Assembly: GCF_018324205.1 (NCBI RefSeq)
Contig: NZ_AP023356.1
Coordinates: forward strand, 3,861,501-3,925,500
DNA length: 64,000 nucleotides
Source: Actinoplanes ianthinogenes
GTDB taxonomy: Bacteria > Actinomycetota > Actinomycetes > Mycobacteriales > Micromonosporaceae
Direction of reading: 5' to 3'
Notes under the pieces: generated by a model
Database searches by the model: none
Told to the model about the DNA's origin: nothing
What the model saw: only the letters and a program-made list of their open reading frames with translations
Translations under genes and position numbers: made by a program
Shown here: piece by piece, positions 51,593-61,031 of the stretch
Layout: every line of letters begins with the position of its first letter
Numbering within the stretch: position 1 is the first letter of the stretch

Positions 51593-52381
51593 TCAGAAGT
51601 CTCCGCCGAAGTCGCCACCGAAGTCGCCGCCACCCCAGTCGCCGCCACCCCAGTCACCACCGCCGCCGGTGTCGCCGCCGCCGAGGTCGCCGAGGCTGTT
51701 GACGTCGCCACCGCCGTCGAAGTCGCCGCCGTCCTGGAAACCGTCCTGGTAGCCGTCGGCGTACCCGCCGACGTCGCCGAAGGCCGGGGAGAACAGCGCG
51801 TCGAAGATCAGCATGCCGCCGAGGACACCGGCGCCGGCGCCGAGCGCGGTCTTCCAGACGGGCGTCGAATACCACCCGGCCGGGACCGGGCGGCCCTGCA
51901 CGCGGCCGCCGGGGTAGTAGTACGGAGTGTCCGGGCCGGGGCGCGGACCCGCCTTGTAGGCGTGGCCCTGCACGCTGACCTCGCGCTCCTGGGTGAGCTG
52001 GCCGCTGCCGCGGGCGGCGGCCAGCGGGGGCAGGTCGGGGCCGGGGTCGAGGCCCATCGCGAGCCGGGCGGCCCGCACGTAGGCCAGGCCCTCCAGGGCG
52101 GACTCGCGGGCCAGCTCGAACTGACGCACCGTGGTGGCCTGCTGGAGCTGGCCGCCGGCGGCGTTGTACCGCTCGCCGGCGTCGGCCAGGGCCTGCCGGG
52201 CGGCGGGCTCGTCGGCGTGCAGGTTCATCACCTGGCCGCCGAGCCGCTCATACCACCGCTGCGCGTCGGCGCGGGCGTCGGCGAGCTGGGTCTGCTGGGT
52301 TTTGCTGCCGCCGCGTTGAACGCCGACGACGATCAGGGCGACGATCGCGACGATGGCCAGGATGAGCAACACGCCGTTCAT
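51593..52381 (-). CDS. Membrane-anchored protein with a Gly/Asp repeat tail
   Basis: 262 residues. One N-terminal helix (MNGVLLILAIVAIVALIVVG), then a helical, probably coiled-coil region of about 100 residues (ADARADAQRWYERLG, ARQALADAGERYNAAGGQLQ), a Pro/Tyr-rich segment (TPYYYPGGRVQGRPVPAGWY), a second hydrophobic stretch (GAGAGVLGGMLIFDALF), and a C-terminal Gly/Asp tail of repeated GGGDWGGGDFGGDF units. The family is common in actinobacteria but has no function I can name. Divergent from rmuC by 54 bp. Confidence 0.65.
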   Translation of the reverse strand: MNGVLLILAIVAIVALIVVGVQRGGSKTQQTQLADARADAQRWYERLGGQVMNLHADEPAARQALADAGERYNAAGGQLQQATTVRQFELARESALEGLAYVRAARLAMGLDPGPDLPPLAAARGSGQLTQEREVSVQGHAYKAGPRPGPDTPYYYPGGRVQGRPVPAGWYSTPVWKTALGAGAGVLGGMLIFDALFSPAFGDVGGYADGYQDGFQDGGDFDGGGDVNSLGDLGGGDTGGGGDWGGGDWGGGDFGGDFGGDF

Positions 52382-52423
52382 GTTCCCCAAGGTACTCCGG
52401 GCGGTCTTGTCGCACCCTTCTGG

Positions 52424-52429
52424 CAATCT
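52424..52429 (+). promoter_or_regulatory. Possible -10 element (CAATCT) of rmuC
   Basis: CAATCT ends 6 nt before GTG 52436; first base deviates from TAnnnT, but the spacing matches the other leaderless starts. Confidence 0.3.
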
Positions 52430-52435
52430 GCGGTG

Positions 52436-53569
52436 GTGACGTTCTCGACGCTCGCCGTGATCCTGGTCTGTCTGCTGGCCGGCGCCGCCCTGGGCTGGCT
52501 GGCCGCCCGCGCCCGGGCGGCCGCCGACATCGCCCGGCTGGAGGCCACGGTGGCCGCCGCCCGCGACGGTGAGCAGCGGCTGGAGCAGTCGATGCGGGCG
52601 CTGTCCTATGAGGCGACCGCCCAGTCGCAGGAGGCGGTGGCCCGGGCGGTCGCGCCGTTGCAGGACACCCTGCGGCGCTATGAGCAGCGGGTCGCCGAGC
52701 TGGAGCGGGACCGGGTGGACGCCTACGCGGAGCTGCGCGAGCAGGTGCGGGCGATGGGCACCGTCTCCACCGAGCTGCGCGGCGAGACCCGGCAGCTGGT
52801 GTCGGCGCTGCGCACCCCGCAGGTGCGCGGCCGCTGGGGCGAGCATCAGCTGCGCCGCATCGTGGAGGCGGCCGGGCTGCTGGAGCACTGCGACTTCGCC
52901 GAGCAGGTGACCGGCGAGACCGACGCCCAGGGGGTGCGGCCCGACCTGGTGGTCCGGCTGCACGGCGGCCGCACCGTGGTGGTCGACGCGAAAGCGCCGC
53001 TGGAGGGCTACCTGTCCGCCATGGAGGCGCGCGACGAGCGGGACCGCGATCTCTATCTGGACCAGCACGCCCGGCACCTGCGGGCACACGTGGACGCCCT
53101 CTCGGCGAAACAGTATTGGACCGCGTTCGCGTCCAGCCCCGACTTCGTGGTGCTGTTCGTGCCGGCCGACCCGTTCCTGGACGCGGCGCTGCAACGCGAC
53201 CCGGTCCTGATGGAGTACGCGTTCCGTCGCAACGTGGTGCTGGCCACCCCGGCCACGCTGATCGCGATGCTGCGCACCGTGGCGTTCTCCTGGCGGCAGG
53301 AGACGCTGACCGGCAACGCGGTCGCGGTGCACAGCCTGGCGAGGGAGCTCTACGGCCGGCTGGCGACGCTGGGCGAGCACGTGAGCCGGCTGGGGGTGTC
53401 GCTGAACGGGGCGGTCAGCGCGTACAACAAGGCGGTCGGCTCGCTGGAGTCCCGGGTGCTGGTCAGCGCCCGCAAGCTGGCCGAGATGGGGGTGTCCGAC
53501 GAGGAGCTGGCGCAGCCACCGCAGATCGAGATCGCGCCGCGCCAGCCGCAGGCCCCGGAGCTCAGCTAG
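52436..53569 (+). CDS. rmuC: DNA recombination protein RmuC
   Basis: 377 residues. One N-terminal membrane helix ([19 protein letters not shown]), a long coiled coil (about residues 25-110), then the RmuC nuclease-like domain: [38 protein letters not shown] with the PD-(D/E)xK-like D...Dx[13 protein letters not shown] and [19 protein letters not shown]. RmuC limits inversions at repeats and has a restriction-endonuclease-like fold. The frame is open far upstream over the opposite gene, but the protein family starts at GTG 52436. Confidence 0.9.
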   Translation: MTFSTLAVILVCLLAGAALGWLAARARAAADIARLEATVAAARDGEQRLEQSMRALSYEATAQSQEAVARAVAPLQDTLRRYEQRVAELERDRVDAYAELREQVRAMGTVSTELRGETRQLVSALRTPQVRGRWGEHQLRRIVEAAGLLEHCDFAEQVTGETDAQGVRPDLVVRLHGGRTVVVDAKAPLEGYLSAMEARDERDRDLYLDQHARHLRAHVDALSAKQYWTAFASSPDFVVLFVPADPFLDAALQRDPVLMEYAFRRNVVLATPATLIAMLRTVAFSWRQETLTGNAVAVHSLARELYGRLATLGEHVSRLGVSLNGAVSAYNKAVGSLESRVLVSARKLAEMGVSDEELAQPPQIEIAPRQPQAPELS

Positions 53570-54545
53570 CGGCCGCCGCCTTCGCGGCTTCCGCGGCCTT
53601 CATGTCCCTGCGCAGCTCCTGCGGGAGGGAGAAGGTGAGCCGCTCCTCCGCGGTGGTGAACTCGGTGACCTCGCCGAAACCCCGCTCCGCGAGGTGCGCG
53701 AGGACCTCCATGACCAGCTCGTCCGGGACGCTCGCGCCGGATGAGACGCCGACCGTGGTGACGCCCTCCAGCCACTCGTCCTGGATCTCCGCGGCGTAAT
53801 CGACCAGGTGCCCGGCGCGGGCGCCGGCGCCGAGGGCGACCTCGACCAGGCGCACCGAGTTCGACGAGTTCGTCGAGCCGACCACGATCACCACGTCGCA
53901 CTCCGGCGCGATCTCCTTGATCACGTGCTGCCGGTTGGAGGTGGCGTAGCAGATGTCGTCGCTGGGCGGCGACTGCAGCAGCGGCAGCCGGGTCTTGAGC
54001 CGGGCCACGGTCTCCATGGTCTCGTCGACCGAGAGCGTGGTCTGCGACAGCCAGACGACCTTGGCCGGGTCGCGGACCACCACGTTGTCCACGTCGTCGG
54101 GGCCGTCGACCAGCTGGATGTGCGCGGGCGCCTCACCGGACGTGCCGATGACCTCCTCGTGCCCCTCGTGACCGATCAGCAGGATGTCGTAGTCCTCGGC
54201 GGCGAACCGTTTCGCCTCGTGGTGCACCTTGGTGACCAGCGGGCAGGTGGCGTCGATCGCCTTGAGCTTGCGCTCGCGGGCCTGCTCGTGCACCTCGGGG
54301 GCGACGCCGTGCGCGGAGAACACCACGGTGGCGCCCTCGGGCACCTCGTAGTTCTCCTCCACGAAGATCGCGCCGCGGGCCTCCAGCGTGCTGACCACGT
54401 GCTTGTTGTGCACGATCTGCTTGCGCACGTAGACCGGGGCGCCGTACAGCTTCAGCGCCTCCTCGACGGTCTGCACGGCGCGGTCGACACCGGCGCAGTA
54501 GCCACGCGGCTTGGCGAGCAACACCCGCTTACGAGGTTCAGTCAC
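53562..54545 (-). CDS. ispH: 4-hydroxy-3-methylbut-2-enyl diphosphate reductase
   Basis: 327 residues, LytB/IspH family, last step of the MEP isoprenoid pathway. The three conserved cysteines that hold the [4Fe-4S] cluster are in [25 protein letters not shown] and [11 protein letters not shown]; the catalytic Glu region is in QTTLSVDET. Start at GTG 54545 is favoured by a TACCAT -10 box 6 nt upstream rather than at 54599. The 3' end overlaps the convergent rmuC by 8 bp. Confidence 0.95.
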   Translation of the reverse strand: MTEPRKRVLLAKPRGYCAGVDRAVQTVEEALKLYGAPVYVRKQIVHNKHVVSTLEARGAIFVEENYEVPEGATVVFSAHGVAPEVHEQARERKLKAIDATCPLVTKVHHEAKRFAAEDYDILLIGHEGHEEVIGTSGEAPAHIQLVDGPDDVDNVVVRDPAKVVWLSQTTLSVDETMETVARLKTRLPLLQSPPSDDICYATSNRQHVIKEIAPECDVVIVVGSTNSSNSVRLVEVALGAGARAGHLVDYAAEIQDEWLEGVTTVGVSSGASVPDELVMEVLAHLAERGFGEVTEFTTAEERLTFSLPQELRRDMKAAEAAKAAAAS

Positions 54546-54551
54546 CCGGCC

Positions 54552-54557
54552 ATGGTA
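54552..54557 (-). promoter_or_regulatory. -10 element (TACCAT) of ispH
   Basis: Minus-strand TACCAT, 6 nt from GTG 54545; it decides the start. Confidence 0.5.
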
Positions 54558-54699
54558 CGTGCCCCGCTCCGCGCCCCGCCCGGCTGCGACCACCGCCACA
54601 GCGGGCGCTCACCGATTCGTTCAGGATCTTTCGGTACGGACGGCCGGGCACCCGGTGGCCGATTGATCCGTTTCAGCCCGTAACGGGGGTTACCAACGG

Positions 54700-54705
54700 G
54701 ATAAT
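54700..54705 (+). promoter_or_regulatory. -10 element (GATAAT)
   Basis: GATAAT ends 7 nt before ATG 54713; leaderless start predicted. Confidence 0.5.
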
Positions 54706-54712
54706 CGGGATC

Positions 54713-55309
54713 ATGAGTGCCGAGCGGGACGACGGGTGGCCCTCGATCCCGACGGTGCTGCGGGTGATGGCCGGCTGGTTCCTGTTCGGGATCGGGCTGC
54801 TGAACCTGGCCTGCGGCGGGGACGGCACGACGTACCGGGTGTTCCACGTGACGGTGACGCTCGGCGGGATGATTCTGCTGGGGCTGCACCGGGTCGGGGC
54901 GAGCCGGGCCGGGCAGCTGATCGCGACGGCGGCCGGGGTGGCCGGGTTCGGGCTGGGGTTGCTGCGGGTCGCCGATCGCGACGCCGGGTGGCGCGGTTAT
55001 CCGTACCCGTTTCTGCAGACCGCCGGCGGGATCCGCGCCGACGGCCGCCATCTCGTCTTCGACCTGGTGTTCTGGCTGTGCGCCGGGACGCTGGCGCTGG
55101 TCGTGGTGCGGACGGCCGAGCGCTGCCTGCCGGAGCGGCGTACCCCGGTCGACCTGGCCGGCTACGTGGGCCGGCACGCGGAGGCGCCCCCGGCCGGGGG
55201 CGCCGAGCCGGCGGGCGGCGTCGCGGCGGCGGAGCTGGGGCGGCACGCGGAGGCACGCGTCTACGTGGCGCAGCATCGCGCGGACGAAAATGTCGGTGGG
55301 CTGACCTAG
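54713..55309 (+). CDS. Conserved membrane protein
   Basis: 198 residues with four hydrophobic helices (about residues 14-34, 43-60, 68-86 and 112-132) and a polar Ala/Glu/Gly-rich C-terminal tail. No catalytic motif is visible. Located 9 bp before xseA on the same strand, but xseA has its own -10 box inside the last codons of this gene. Function unknown. Confidence 0.6.
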   Translation: MSAERDDGWPSIPTVLRVMAGWFLFGIGLLNLACGGDGTTYRVFHVTVTLGGMILLGLHRVGASRAGQLIATAAGVAGFGLGLLRVADRDAGWRGYPYPFLQTAGGIRADGRHLVFDLVFWLCAGTLALVVVRTAERCLPERRTPVDLAGYVGRHAEAPPAGGAEPAGGVAAAELGRHAEARVYVAQHRADENVGGLT

Positions 55310-55312
55310 TCT
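55307..55312 (+). promoter_or_regulatory. -10 element (TAGTCT) of xseA
   Basis: TAGTCT overlaps the stop codon of the preceding gene and ends 6 nt before GTG 55319. Confidence 0.5.
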
Positions 55313-55318
55313 GGCCGG

Positions 55319-56563
55319 GTGACCGAGACCCAGGCCGCCGCCGGCCCGCCGAAAAGCTCCCCCGAGGAGCCGTGGCCGGTGCGTGTGGTCAGTCAGAAAG
55401 TGGGCGCCTGGATCAGCAAGCTCGGCTGGGTCTGGGTGGACGGCCAGGTGGCCCAGATCAGCCGCCGGGCCGGGTCCGGCGTGGTCTTCCTGACGCTGCG
55501 GGACCCGTCCGCCGACCTGAGCCTGACCGTCACCGTGCACCGCGACGTGCTGGAGATGGGCGCGCCCGAGCTGTCCGAGGGCGCCCGGGTGACGATGCAC
55601 GCCAAGCCGGAGTTCTACCCGGCCCGCGGCACGCTGAGCCTGCGCGCCGACGAGATCCGCCAGGTCGGGCTCGGCGAGCTGCTGGCCCGGCTGGAGCGGC
55701 TGAAAAAACTGCTCGCCGCCGAGGGCCTGTTCGCCCGGGAGCGCAAGCGGCGGCTGCCGTTCCTGCCGGCCCGGATCGGCCTGATCACCGGGCAGAACAC
55801 GGCGGCCGAGCGGGACGTGCTGATGAATGTGCGGCGTCGCTGGCCGGCCGCCCAGTTCCGGGTCGCCCACGCCACCGTGCAGGGACCCAACGCGGTGCCC
55901 CAGATCGTCAACGCGCTCAAGGTGCTCGACGACGACGAGACGGTCGACGTGATCGTGATCGCCCGGGGCGGCGGCAGCGTGGAGGACCTGCTGCCGTTCT
56001 CCGACGAGGGGCTGTGCCGGGCGGTGTTCGCGGCACGCACCCCGGTGGTCAGCGCGATCGGCCACGAGACCGACACCCCGCTGCTGGATTACGTCGCCGA
56101 CCTGCGCGCCTCCACCCCGACCGACGCCGCCAAGCGGATCGTCCCGGACCTCGCCGACGAGCTGCGGCTGATCGGGCAGGCCCGGCAGCGGCTGGACCGC
56201 GCGGTGCTCAGCATGATCGACCGGGAGGAGCACCGGATCGAGGCGTGGCGCTCCCGCCCGGTGCTGGCCCGCCCGGAGACGCTGGTGGAGCAGCGGTCCG
56301 ACGAGGTGGTCGCGCTGCGCGACCGGGCCGGGCGCAGCCTGGAGCACCGGGTGCGCCGTGCCGACGACGAGCTGCGGCACACCCTGGCCCGGCTGCGCGC
56401 GCTGTCGCCGCTGGCCACCCTGGAGCGGGGTTATGCGATCGTGCAGCGTGGCGACGGGCACGTGGTGCGCGCGGCCGGTGAGGTGGGCGAGGGGGATCCG
56501 TTGCGGGTCCGGCTGGCCGAGGGTTCGGTGACCGCGGTGGTCACGGCGGGAGAGGGCGCATGA
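55319..56563 (+). CDS. xseA: Exodeoxyribonuclease VII large subunit
   Basis: 414 residues, GTG start. An N-terminal OB-fold (residues about 20-125, with [15 protein letters not shown]) binds single-stranded DNA. The catalytic core follows: [40 protein letters not shown] and [20 protein letters not shown], all hallmark motifs, then a coiled coil and the C-terminal segment [19 protein letters not shown]. It degrades single-stranded DNA with xseB. Its stop is joined to a 77-bp insertion before xseB. Confidence 0.95.
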   Translation: MTETQAAAGPPKSSPEEPWPVRVVSQKVGAWISKLGWVWVDGQVAQISRRAGSGVVFLTLRDPSADLSLTVTVHRDVLEMGAPELSEGARVTMHAKPEFYPARGTLSLRADEIRQVGLGELLARLERLKKLLAAEGLFARERKRRLPFLPARIGLITGQNTAAERDVLMNVRRRWPAAQFRVAHATVQGPNAVPQIVNALKVLDDDETVDVIVIARGGGSVEDLLPFSDEGLCRAVFAARTPVVSAIGHETDTPLLDYVADLRASTPTDAAKRIVPDLADELRLIGQARQRLDRAVLSMIDREEHRIEAWRSRPVLARPETLVEQRSDEVVALRDRAGRSLEHRVRRADDELRHTLARLRALSPLATLERGYAIVQRGDGHVVRAAGEVGEGDPLRVRLAEGSVTAVVTAGEGA

Positions 56564-56644
56564 GCGAGCTTGCGGGCGAGTCACCAGGCACAGTTGTCCG
56601 CTCAGGGCGGGGCCGGAGCGCGGCGGAGGGGGCGGCATGAGCGA
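56558..56644 (+). repeat. Probable small repeat insertion between xseA and xseB, flanked by a 10-bp direct repeat
   Basis: GCATGAGCGA occurs at 56558-56567, over the xseA stop, and at 56635-56644, over the xseB start. The 77 bp from one copy to the next contain a 26-codon ORF (56560-56640) whose ATG overlaps the xseA stop and whose TGA overlaps the xseB start. The element thus converts a single ATGA junction into two. Confidence 0.6.
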
Positions 56645-56840
56645 CGAGAGTCTCAGCTACGAGCAGGCGCGGACCGAGCTGGCCGAGGTGGTGGCGCGGC
56701 TGGAGCAGGGCGGCGGCAGCCTGGAGGAGTCCCTGGCCCTGTGGGAGCGCGGGGAGAAACTGGCCGACGTCTGCCAGCGGTGGCTCGACGGCGCCCGCGA
56801 GCGCATCGACGCGGCCCGGGCCGCCCGCACCGCCGGCTGA
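56637..56840 (+). CDS. xseB: Exodeoxyribonuclease VII small subunit
   Basis: 67 residues, the usual length of Xse[22 protein letters not shown] and [17 protein letters not shown] are the family signature helices; the short C-terminus ends after [15 protein letters not shown]. Several small subunits wrap the large XseA subunit. ATG 56637 overlaps the end of the tiny ORF in the preceding inserted element, so its translation may now depend on passage through that ORF. Confidence 0.93.
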   Translation: MSDESLSYEQARTELAEVVARLEQGGGSLEESLALWERGEKLADVCQRWLDGARERIDAARAARTAG

Positions 56841-56881
56841 CCGCGCCGCGGGCACGACCGGGTGGGCGCCGCGGCCGGCGG

Positions 56882-57442
56882 CTATTTCAGGGAGGCGGCC
56901 AGCTTCTGCAGGTTCGCCTCGGAGGATCCGCCGACGATCAGGACGGTGCGGGTGCCCTCGGCGAGGATGTACGCGGTCTCGCCGGGCCGGCCGGTGTAGA
57001 TCATCCAGGCGTGGTCGTCGGTGCGGAAGACGCCGGTCCGCTTGCCGTCCTTGCCGACCTCGGCCGGGACCAGGGTGGCCGACGCGACGGTGCTCTCCAC
57101 CACCTGGACCGGGGCGTCGTCCGGGTCGACATAACCCAGGCGCAGGGTCGCCCCGCCGTTCTCCCGCTTGAACGCGGCCGCCGTGACCCGCCAGTCGTCG
57201 CCCAGGCCGGTCGGTGTCAGCACGGTGAACTCCTTCGACGCGAGTTCGATCGAGGAGCCCGGGTCGACGGTCAGCGGCTCGTCGCCGCTGAGCACCACCC
57301 GGTAGAACACGAGCAGCAGCGCGATCGGCACCATGAGCACCAGCAGGGACAGCGCCATGTCGCGCGGCGACCGGCCCTCCCGTTTCGTCAGGCGGGGCTG
57401 GGCGGGCACGGTCTCGGTTGCAGCGGGTTCCACGAGGCCCAT
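56882..57442 (-). CDS. DUF4245 membrane protein
   Basis: 186 residues. A cytoplasmic N-terminus of about 28 residues, one membrane helix ([20 protein letters not shown]), then an exported DUF4245 domain with [35 protein letters not shown] and [19 protein letters not shown]. Found across actinobacteria next to glpX or xseAB as here; function unknown. Convergent with xseB (41 bp gap) and divergent from glpX. Confidence 0.8.
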   Translation of the reverse strand: MGLVEPAATETVPAQPRLTKREGRSPRDMALSLLVLMVPIALLLVFYRVVLSGDEPLTVDPGSSIELASKEFTVLTPTGLGDDWRVTAAAFKRENGGATLRLGYVDPDDAPVQVVESTVASATLVPAEVGKDGKRTGVFRTDDHAWMIYTGRPGETAYILAEGTRTVLIVGGSSEANLQKLAASLK

Positions 57443-57582
57443 TGTCGCCCATGTCGCCGGACGCGATTGCGGGGGCGGGCCCGGCGGGGACTGTTAACCA
57501 TGTCGCTGAACCGGGACTTGGCCGGGCCGAGATGCCAGGATCGGGGGAACCACCAGCCCCGCAACGACGCGAGGAGGCCGAC

Positions 57583-58623
57583 ATGCCTGCCCGGGTTCCC
57601 CAGGATCTCGACCGCAACATCGCCCTCGACCTGGTCCGTGTGACCGAGGCGGCCGCCATGGCGGCCGGCCGCTGGGTCGGCCGCGGCGACAAGAACGGCG
57701 GTGACGGCGCCGCCGTCGACGCCATGCGCAAGCTCATCAACTCGATCCAGATGCGCGGCGTCGTGGTGATCGGTGAGGGTGAGAAGGACGAAGCGCCGAT
57801 GCTCTTCAACGGGGAGCTGGTCGGCGACGGCACCGGCCCGGAGGTGGACGTCGCGGTCGACCCGGTCGACGGCACCACGCTGATGAGCAAGGGCATGCCC
57901 GGCGCGGTCGCGGTGCTCGCGGTCGCCGAGCGGGGGGCGATGTTCGACCCGAGCGCGGTCTTCTACATGGACAAGATCGCGGTCGGCCCGGACTGCGCCG
58001 ACGTGATCGACATCAACGCCGGCACGGCGGAGAACCTGCGCCGGATCGCCAAGGCGAAACGGTCCAGCGTCTCCGACGTGACCGTCTGCATCCTGGACCG
58101 GCCGCGGCACGCGCGGCTGGTCGAGGAGGTGCGGCAGGCCGGGGCGAACATCAAGTTCATCTCGGACGGCGACATCGCCGGGGCGATCTCGGCGGCCCGG
58201 GCCGAGTCCGACGTCGACGTGCTGATGGGCATCGGCGGCACGCCGGAGGGCATCACCGCGGCCTGTGCGATCAAGTGTCTGGGCGGCATGATCCAGGCGA
58301 AGCTGTGGCCGCGCGACGAGGCGGAGCGGCAGAAGGCGATCGACGGCGGCCACGACCTGGACCGGGTGCTCACCACCGACGACCTGGTCACCGGCGACAA
58401 CTGCTTCTTCGTGGCGACCGGCGTCACCTCGGGCGACCTGCTCAAGGGCGTGCGCTACCGCTCCGGCGGCGCGCACACCCAGTCGATCGTGATGCGCTCG
58501 AAGAGCGGCACGATCCGGGTCATCGACTCCTACCACCGCCTGGAGAAACTCGCGCTGTACTCGGCGGTCGACTTCGACGGCCACCTGCCCACCGTCCCGA
58601 TCGGCGACGACCCGATCATCTGA
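57583..58623 (+). CDS. glpX: Class II fructose-1,6-bisphosphatase
   Basis: 346 residues of the GlpX family, the usual gluconeogenic phosphatase in actinobacteria. Motifs: [29 protein letters not shown] (metal-binding Glu and Asp), [15 protein letters not shown], and SDGDIAGAI with [23 protein letters not shown] lies 6 nt before ATG 57583. A 15-bp stem hairpin follows the stop. Divergent from DUF4245 with 140 bp between the two starts. Confidence 0.95.
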   Translation: MPARVPQDLDRNIALDLVRVTEAAAMAAGRWVGRGDKNGGDGAAVDAMRKLINSIQMRGVVVIGEGEKDEAPMLFNGELVGDGTGPEVDVAVDPVDGTTLMSKGMPGAVAVLAVAERGAMFDPSAVFYMDKIAVGPDCADVIDINAGTAENLRRIAKAKRSSVSDVTVCILDRPRHARLVEEVRQAGANIKFISDGDIAGAISAARAESDVDVLMGIGGTPEGITAACAIKCLGGMIQAKLWPRDEAERQKAIDGGHDLDRVLTTDDLVTGDNCFFVATGVTSGDLLKGVRYRSGGAHTQSIVMRSKSGTIRVIDSYHRLEKLALYSAVDFDGHLPTVPIGDDPII

Positions 58624-58641
58624 CCGGGGTCGGCGGCCCAC

Positions 58642-58675
58642 GCGGCGACGGCCCGGACCACCGGGCCGTCGCCGC
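58642..58675 (+). terminator. Terminator hairpin of glpX
   Basis: Perfect 15-bp stem (58642-58656 with 58661-58675; GCGGCGACGGCCCGG) and 4-nt loop, starting 19 bp after the glpX stop. No U-tract. Confidence 0.75.
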
Positions 58676-58809
58676 GCCGTCTCCGGCGGCCGGAAATACA
58701 GGAAACGGCCGGAAATCGCGCAGGGAAGCAGCGACCGGACGGCGCGGGAAGCGACGGCCGGGGACAGCGCGGCGCGATCGATGTCGAGGGCACCGCCCCG
58801 GCCCGTCGC

Positions 58810-60345
58810 TCACATGACGCGGCCGGTCAGCCAGAGCGGGCCGCGCATCGGTGGCCAGGGCGTCACCCCGGCGCTCGCCGCCAGCCGGTGCAGAGCGAGC
58901 AGGCTCAGGCCGAACACCGCGAGGTCGCCGAGGATCAGGGGCAGGACATGCTCCACGCCGGTGTCCGTCCACACCTCGAAGATCAGCAGGTCGGCCGCCG
59001 CGGCGAGCCCGGTCACCAGGGCGGCGCCGCCGAGCCACCGGCCCCGGCGGACCAGGCGCGGGACGGTCCGGGTCAGCGCGACGACCAGGACGATCGCGCT
59101 GAGCCCGGCCAGCGGCACGGCGCCCGCGAAACCCAACCAGCCCATCACCTGGTTCGGGTCGGCCCGGCCGAGTACCTCCAGCAGCAGCACCGGCGGCCCG
59201 AGCAGCAGGACCGGGGTGGCGAGCTCCCACGCCTTGCCCTGGGCGCCGGCCCGTTTCGCGATCTGGACGCAGCCGATCAGCAGGGCCGCCACGGTGAGGA
59301 ATCCGGCCAGGATTCCCGCGTACCAGCGGTCGATCGACAGCACCCGGTCGTCGGGCAGTTGGTACGGCACGAGGCGCTCGTCGCCCAGCCAGGGGAACCC
59401 GATCCGGTGCCAGGCGCCGGTGGTGTCGCGCAGGGCGAACCCGTCGCGCCCGTTCGCCGCCGCCACGAGGTAGCCGCCGGCCGCCGGTGCGGTCACGACG
59501 TCGACGGTGGAGAGCTGGCGGTCGATGTCGTCGAGGTCGCCGTACGCCCGGTACAGCGTCCACCGGTCCCGCGGACCGAACCCCCAGCTGGTGGTCCACG
59601 GCCCGTAGCCGGCACGGCTCTGCACCCCGAGCGCGCCGGGCGCCGCCCGGTAGCAGACCTCGCCGGCGCACGACTCGGGCTCCCGGTCACCGGCGGGCGG
59701 CGCCTCGGCCCGGGTCCAGGTCCGGCCGCCGTCGCGGCTCACCCCCCAGCTCTTGACCTCGCCCCACGAGTAGCCGGCACCGAGATAGATCCGGCCGTCG
59801 GCGACCTCGACCCGCTGCGCCTCGAACACGTAGGACGCCGAGGTGGCGGCCACCCCGGTCAGGGCCAGTGGCAGCAGCACCGCCACCCGCAACGCCCGGA
59901 AGCGGCGCGGGCCGAGGCGGACCGGGGTGCGGTGCGCGCGCCCGAGCGACCACCACGACACGGCCAGCGCCGGCAGGGCCAGCAGGTCGGTCACGTCGGC
60001 CCGGACCAGGGACGGCGTCACCAGGCTCCAGGCCGCGGAGGCGAGCTGCGCGGCGTACGGGAAAGCTTTGACCAGACCGAAACCGGCCGCGACCGTGAGC
60101 ATCGCGATCTGCCCGGTGCGGCGTGCCGACAGGCGCGGCGCGATCAGCGTGGCCAGCACCGCGAGCAGCGGCGGCGCCAGCACCAGCCCGGCGACGTCGC
60201 TGAGCTTGCCGGTCAGCGGGCCCGGGAACGTGGCTTTGAGCAGGTGGTCGTTGATGACCAGGACGGCGAGTGCGACCACCGTGGACGGATGGCCCAGCCA
60301 GGCGAACGTGATCCCCCGTGACGTGTTCACAGTGGAGAACATCAC
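58810..60345 (-). CDS. Multispanning membrane protein with an extracytoplasmic BNR-like domain
   Basis: 511 residues. Four or five hydrophobic helices occupy residues 15-180 and about five more residues 340-500. Between them lies a soluble domain with a BNR/Asp-box-like repeat, WGVSRDGGRTWTRAE, near residue 210, and further short strands (PWTTSWGFGPRDRWTL, GAWHRIGFPWLGDE), suggesting a beta-propeller fragment facing outside. CAGEVC offers a possible disulfide. I do not recognise a named family. Start is the GTG at 60345 or the adjacent ATG at 60342. Confidence 0.6.
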   Translation of the reverse strand: MMFSTVNTSRGITFAWLGHPSTVVALAVLVINDHLLKATFPGPLTGKLSDVAGLVLAPPLLAVLATLIAPRLSARRTGQIAMLTVAAGFGLVKAFPYAAQLASAAWSLVTPSLVRADVTDLLALPALAVSWWSLGRAHRTPVRLGPRRFRALRVAVLLPLALTGVAATSASYVFEAQRVEVADGRIYLGAGYSWGEVKSWGVSRDGGRTWTRAEAPPAGDREPESCAGEVCYRAAPGALGVQSRAGYGPWTTSWGFGPRDRWTLYRAYGDLDDIDRQLSTVDVVTAPAAGGYLVAAANGRDGFALRDTTGAWHRIGFPWLGDERLVPYQLPDDRVLSIDRWYAGILAGFLTVAALLIGCVQIAKRAGAQGKAWELATPVLLLGPPVLLLEVLGRADPNQVMGWLGFAGAVPLAGLSAIVLVVALTRTVPRLVRRGRWLGGAALVTGLAAAADLLIFEVWTDTGVEHVLPLILGDLAVFGLSLLALHRLAASAGVTPWPPMRGPLWLTGRVM

Positions 60346-60383
60346 AGCGTCAGGTCACGGGGCCGACACGCTGCGACACCGAA

Positions 60384-60995
60384 TCAGCGCCGCCGGAACA
60401 GGAAGGCCGCCACGAAGCCGCCGATCAGGCCGAGCAGGTGGCCCTGCCAGGAGACGGCGCGGTCGGTCGGGAGGATGTTGTAGACCTGGTACCAGTAGAG
60501 CAGTCCGATGAAGGCGGCGACCGCCAGGTTCCACCAGCTGTGCTCGACCAGGCCGCGGCCGACGAGCAGGCCGAGGTAACCGAAGATGACGCCGCTGGCG
60601 CCGACCACCACGGTGCCCGGGTCGCCGATCAGCCAGACGCCGACGCCGCTGATCAGCATGATGGTCAGCGTCGACCAGATGAACCGGCGCGCGCCGCCGG
60701 CCAGCGCGAACGTGCCGACCAGGATGAGCGGCACCGCGTTGCCGTACAGATGGTCCCAGCCGGCGTGCAGGAACGGGCTGAACAGCACGCCGTCCAGGCC
60801 GTCCAGGTGCCAGGGCTTGATGCCGCCGGCCACGTCCAGGGTGCCGGCGCCGACGGCCACGTCGAGCGCCTCGATGAGGAACAGGATCGGGATGATCGCG
60901 CACATGGTGACGAACGCGCGACCCAGGGAGGCGTAGAAAGCCTCGGTGCCGAACTTCGCCGCGGCGTCGCCACGCGTCTCGGGGGCCCAACTCAT
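60384..60995 (-). CDS. Rhomboid family intramembrane serine protease
   Basis: 203 residues with six or seven transmembrane helices. Rhomboid hallmarks: WDHLYGNAVPLILVG (HxxxN in helix 2), the active-site serine in VVVGASGVIFGYLG near residue 133, and the catalytic His in VSWQGHLLGLIGG near residue 185. It cleaves membrane-embedded substrates. Lies downstream of the trypsin-like protease on the same strand, but with its own start 36 bp after that stop. Confidence 0.88.
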   Translation of the reverse strand: MSWAPETRGDAAAKFGTEAFYASLGRAFVTMCAIIPILFLIEALDVAVGAGTLDVAGGIKPWHLDGLDGVLFSPFLHAGWDHLYGNAVPLILVGTFALAGGARRFIWSTLTIMLISGVGVWLIGDPGTVVVGASGVIFGYLGLLVGRGLVEHSWWNLAVAAFIGLLYWYQVYNILPTDRAVSWQGHLLGLIGGFVAAFLFRRR

Positions 60996-61031
60996 CCCTC
61001 GATGCTCCCAGGCGGGCGCACCCCCGGCCAG

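Noticed and set aside
51410..52435. N-terminal extension of RmuC by about 340 codons
   Set aside because: The extension is antisense to the Gly/Asp-tail membrane protein and crosses a terminator; RmuC similarity begins at the membrane helix after GTG 52436.
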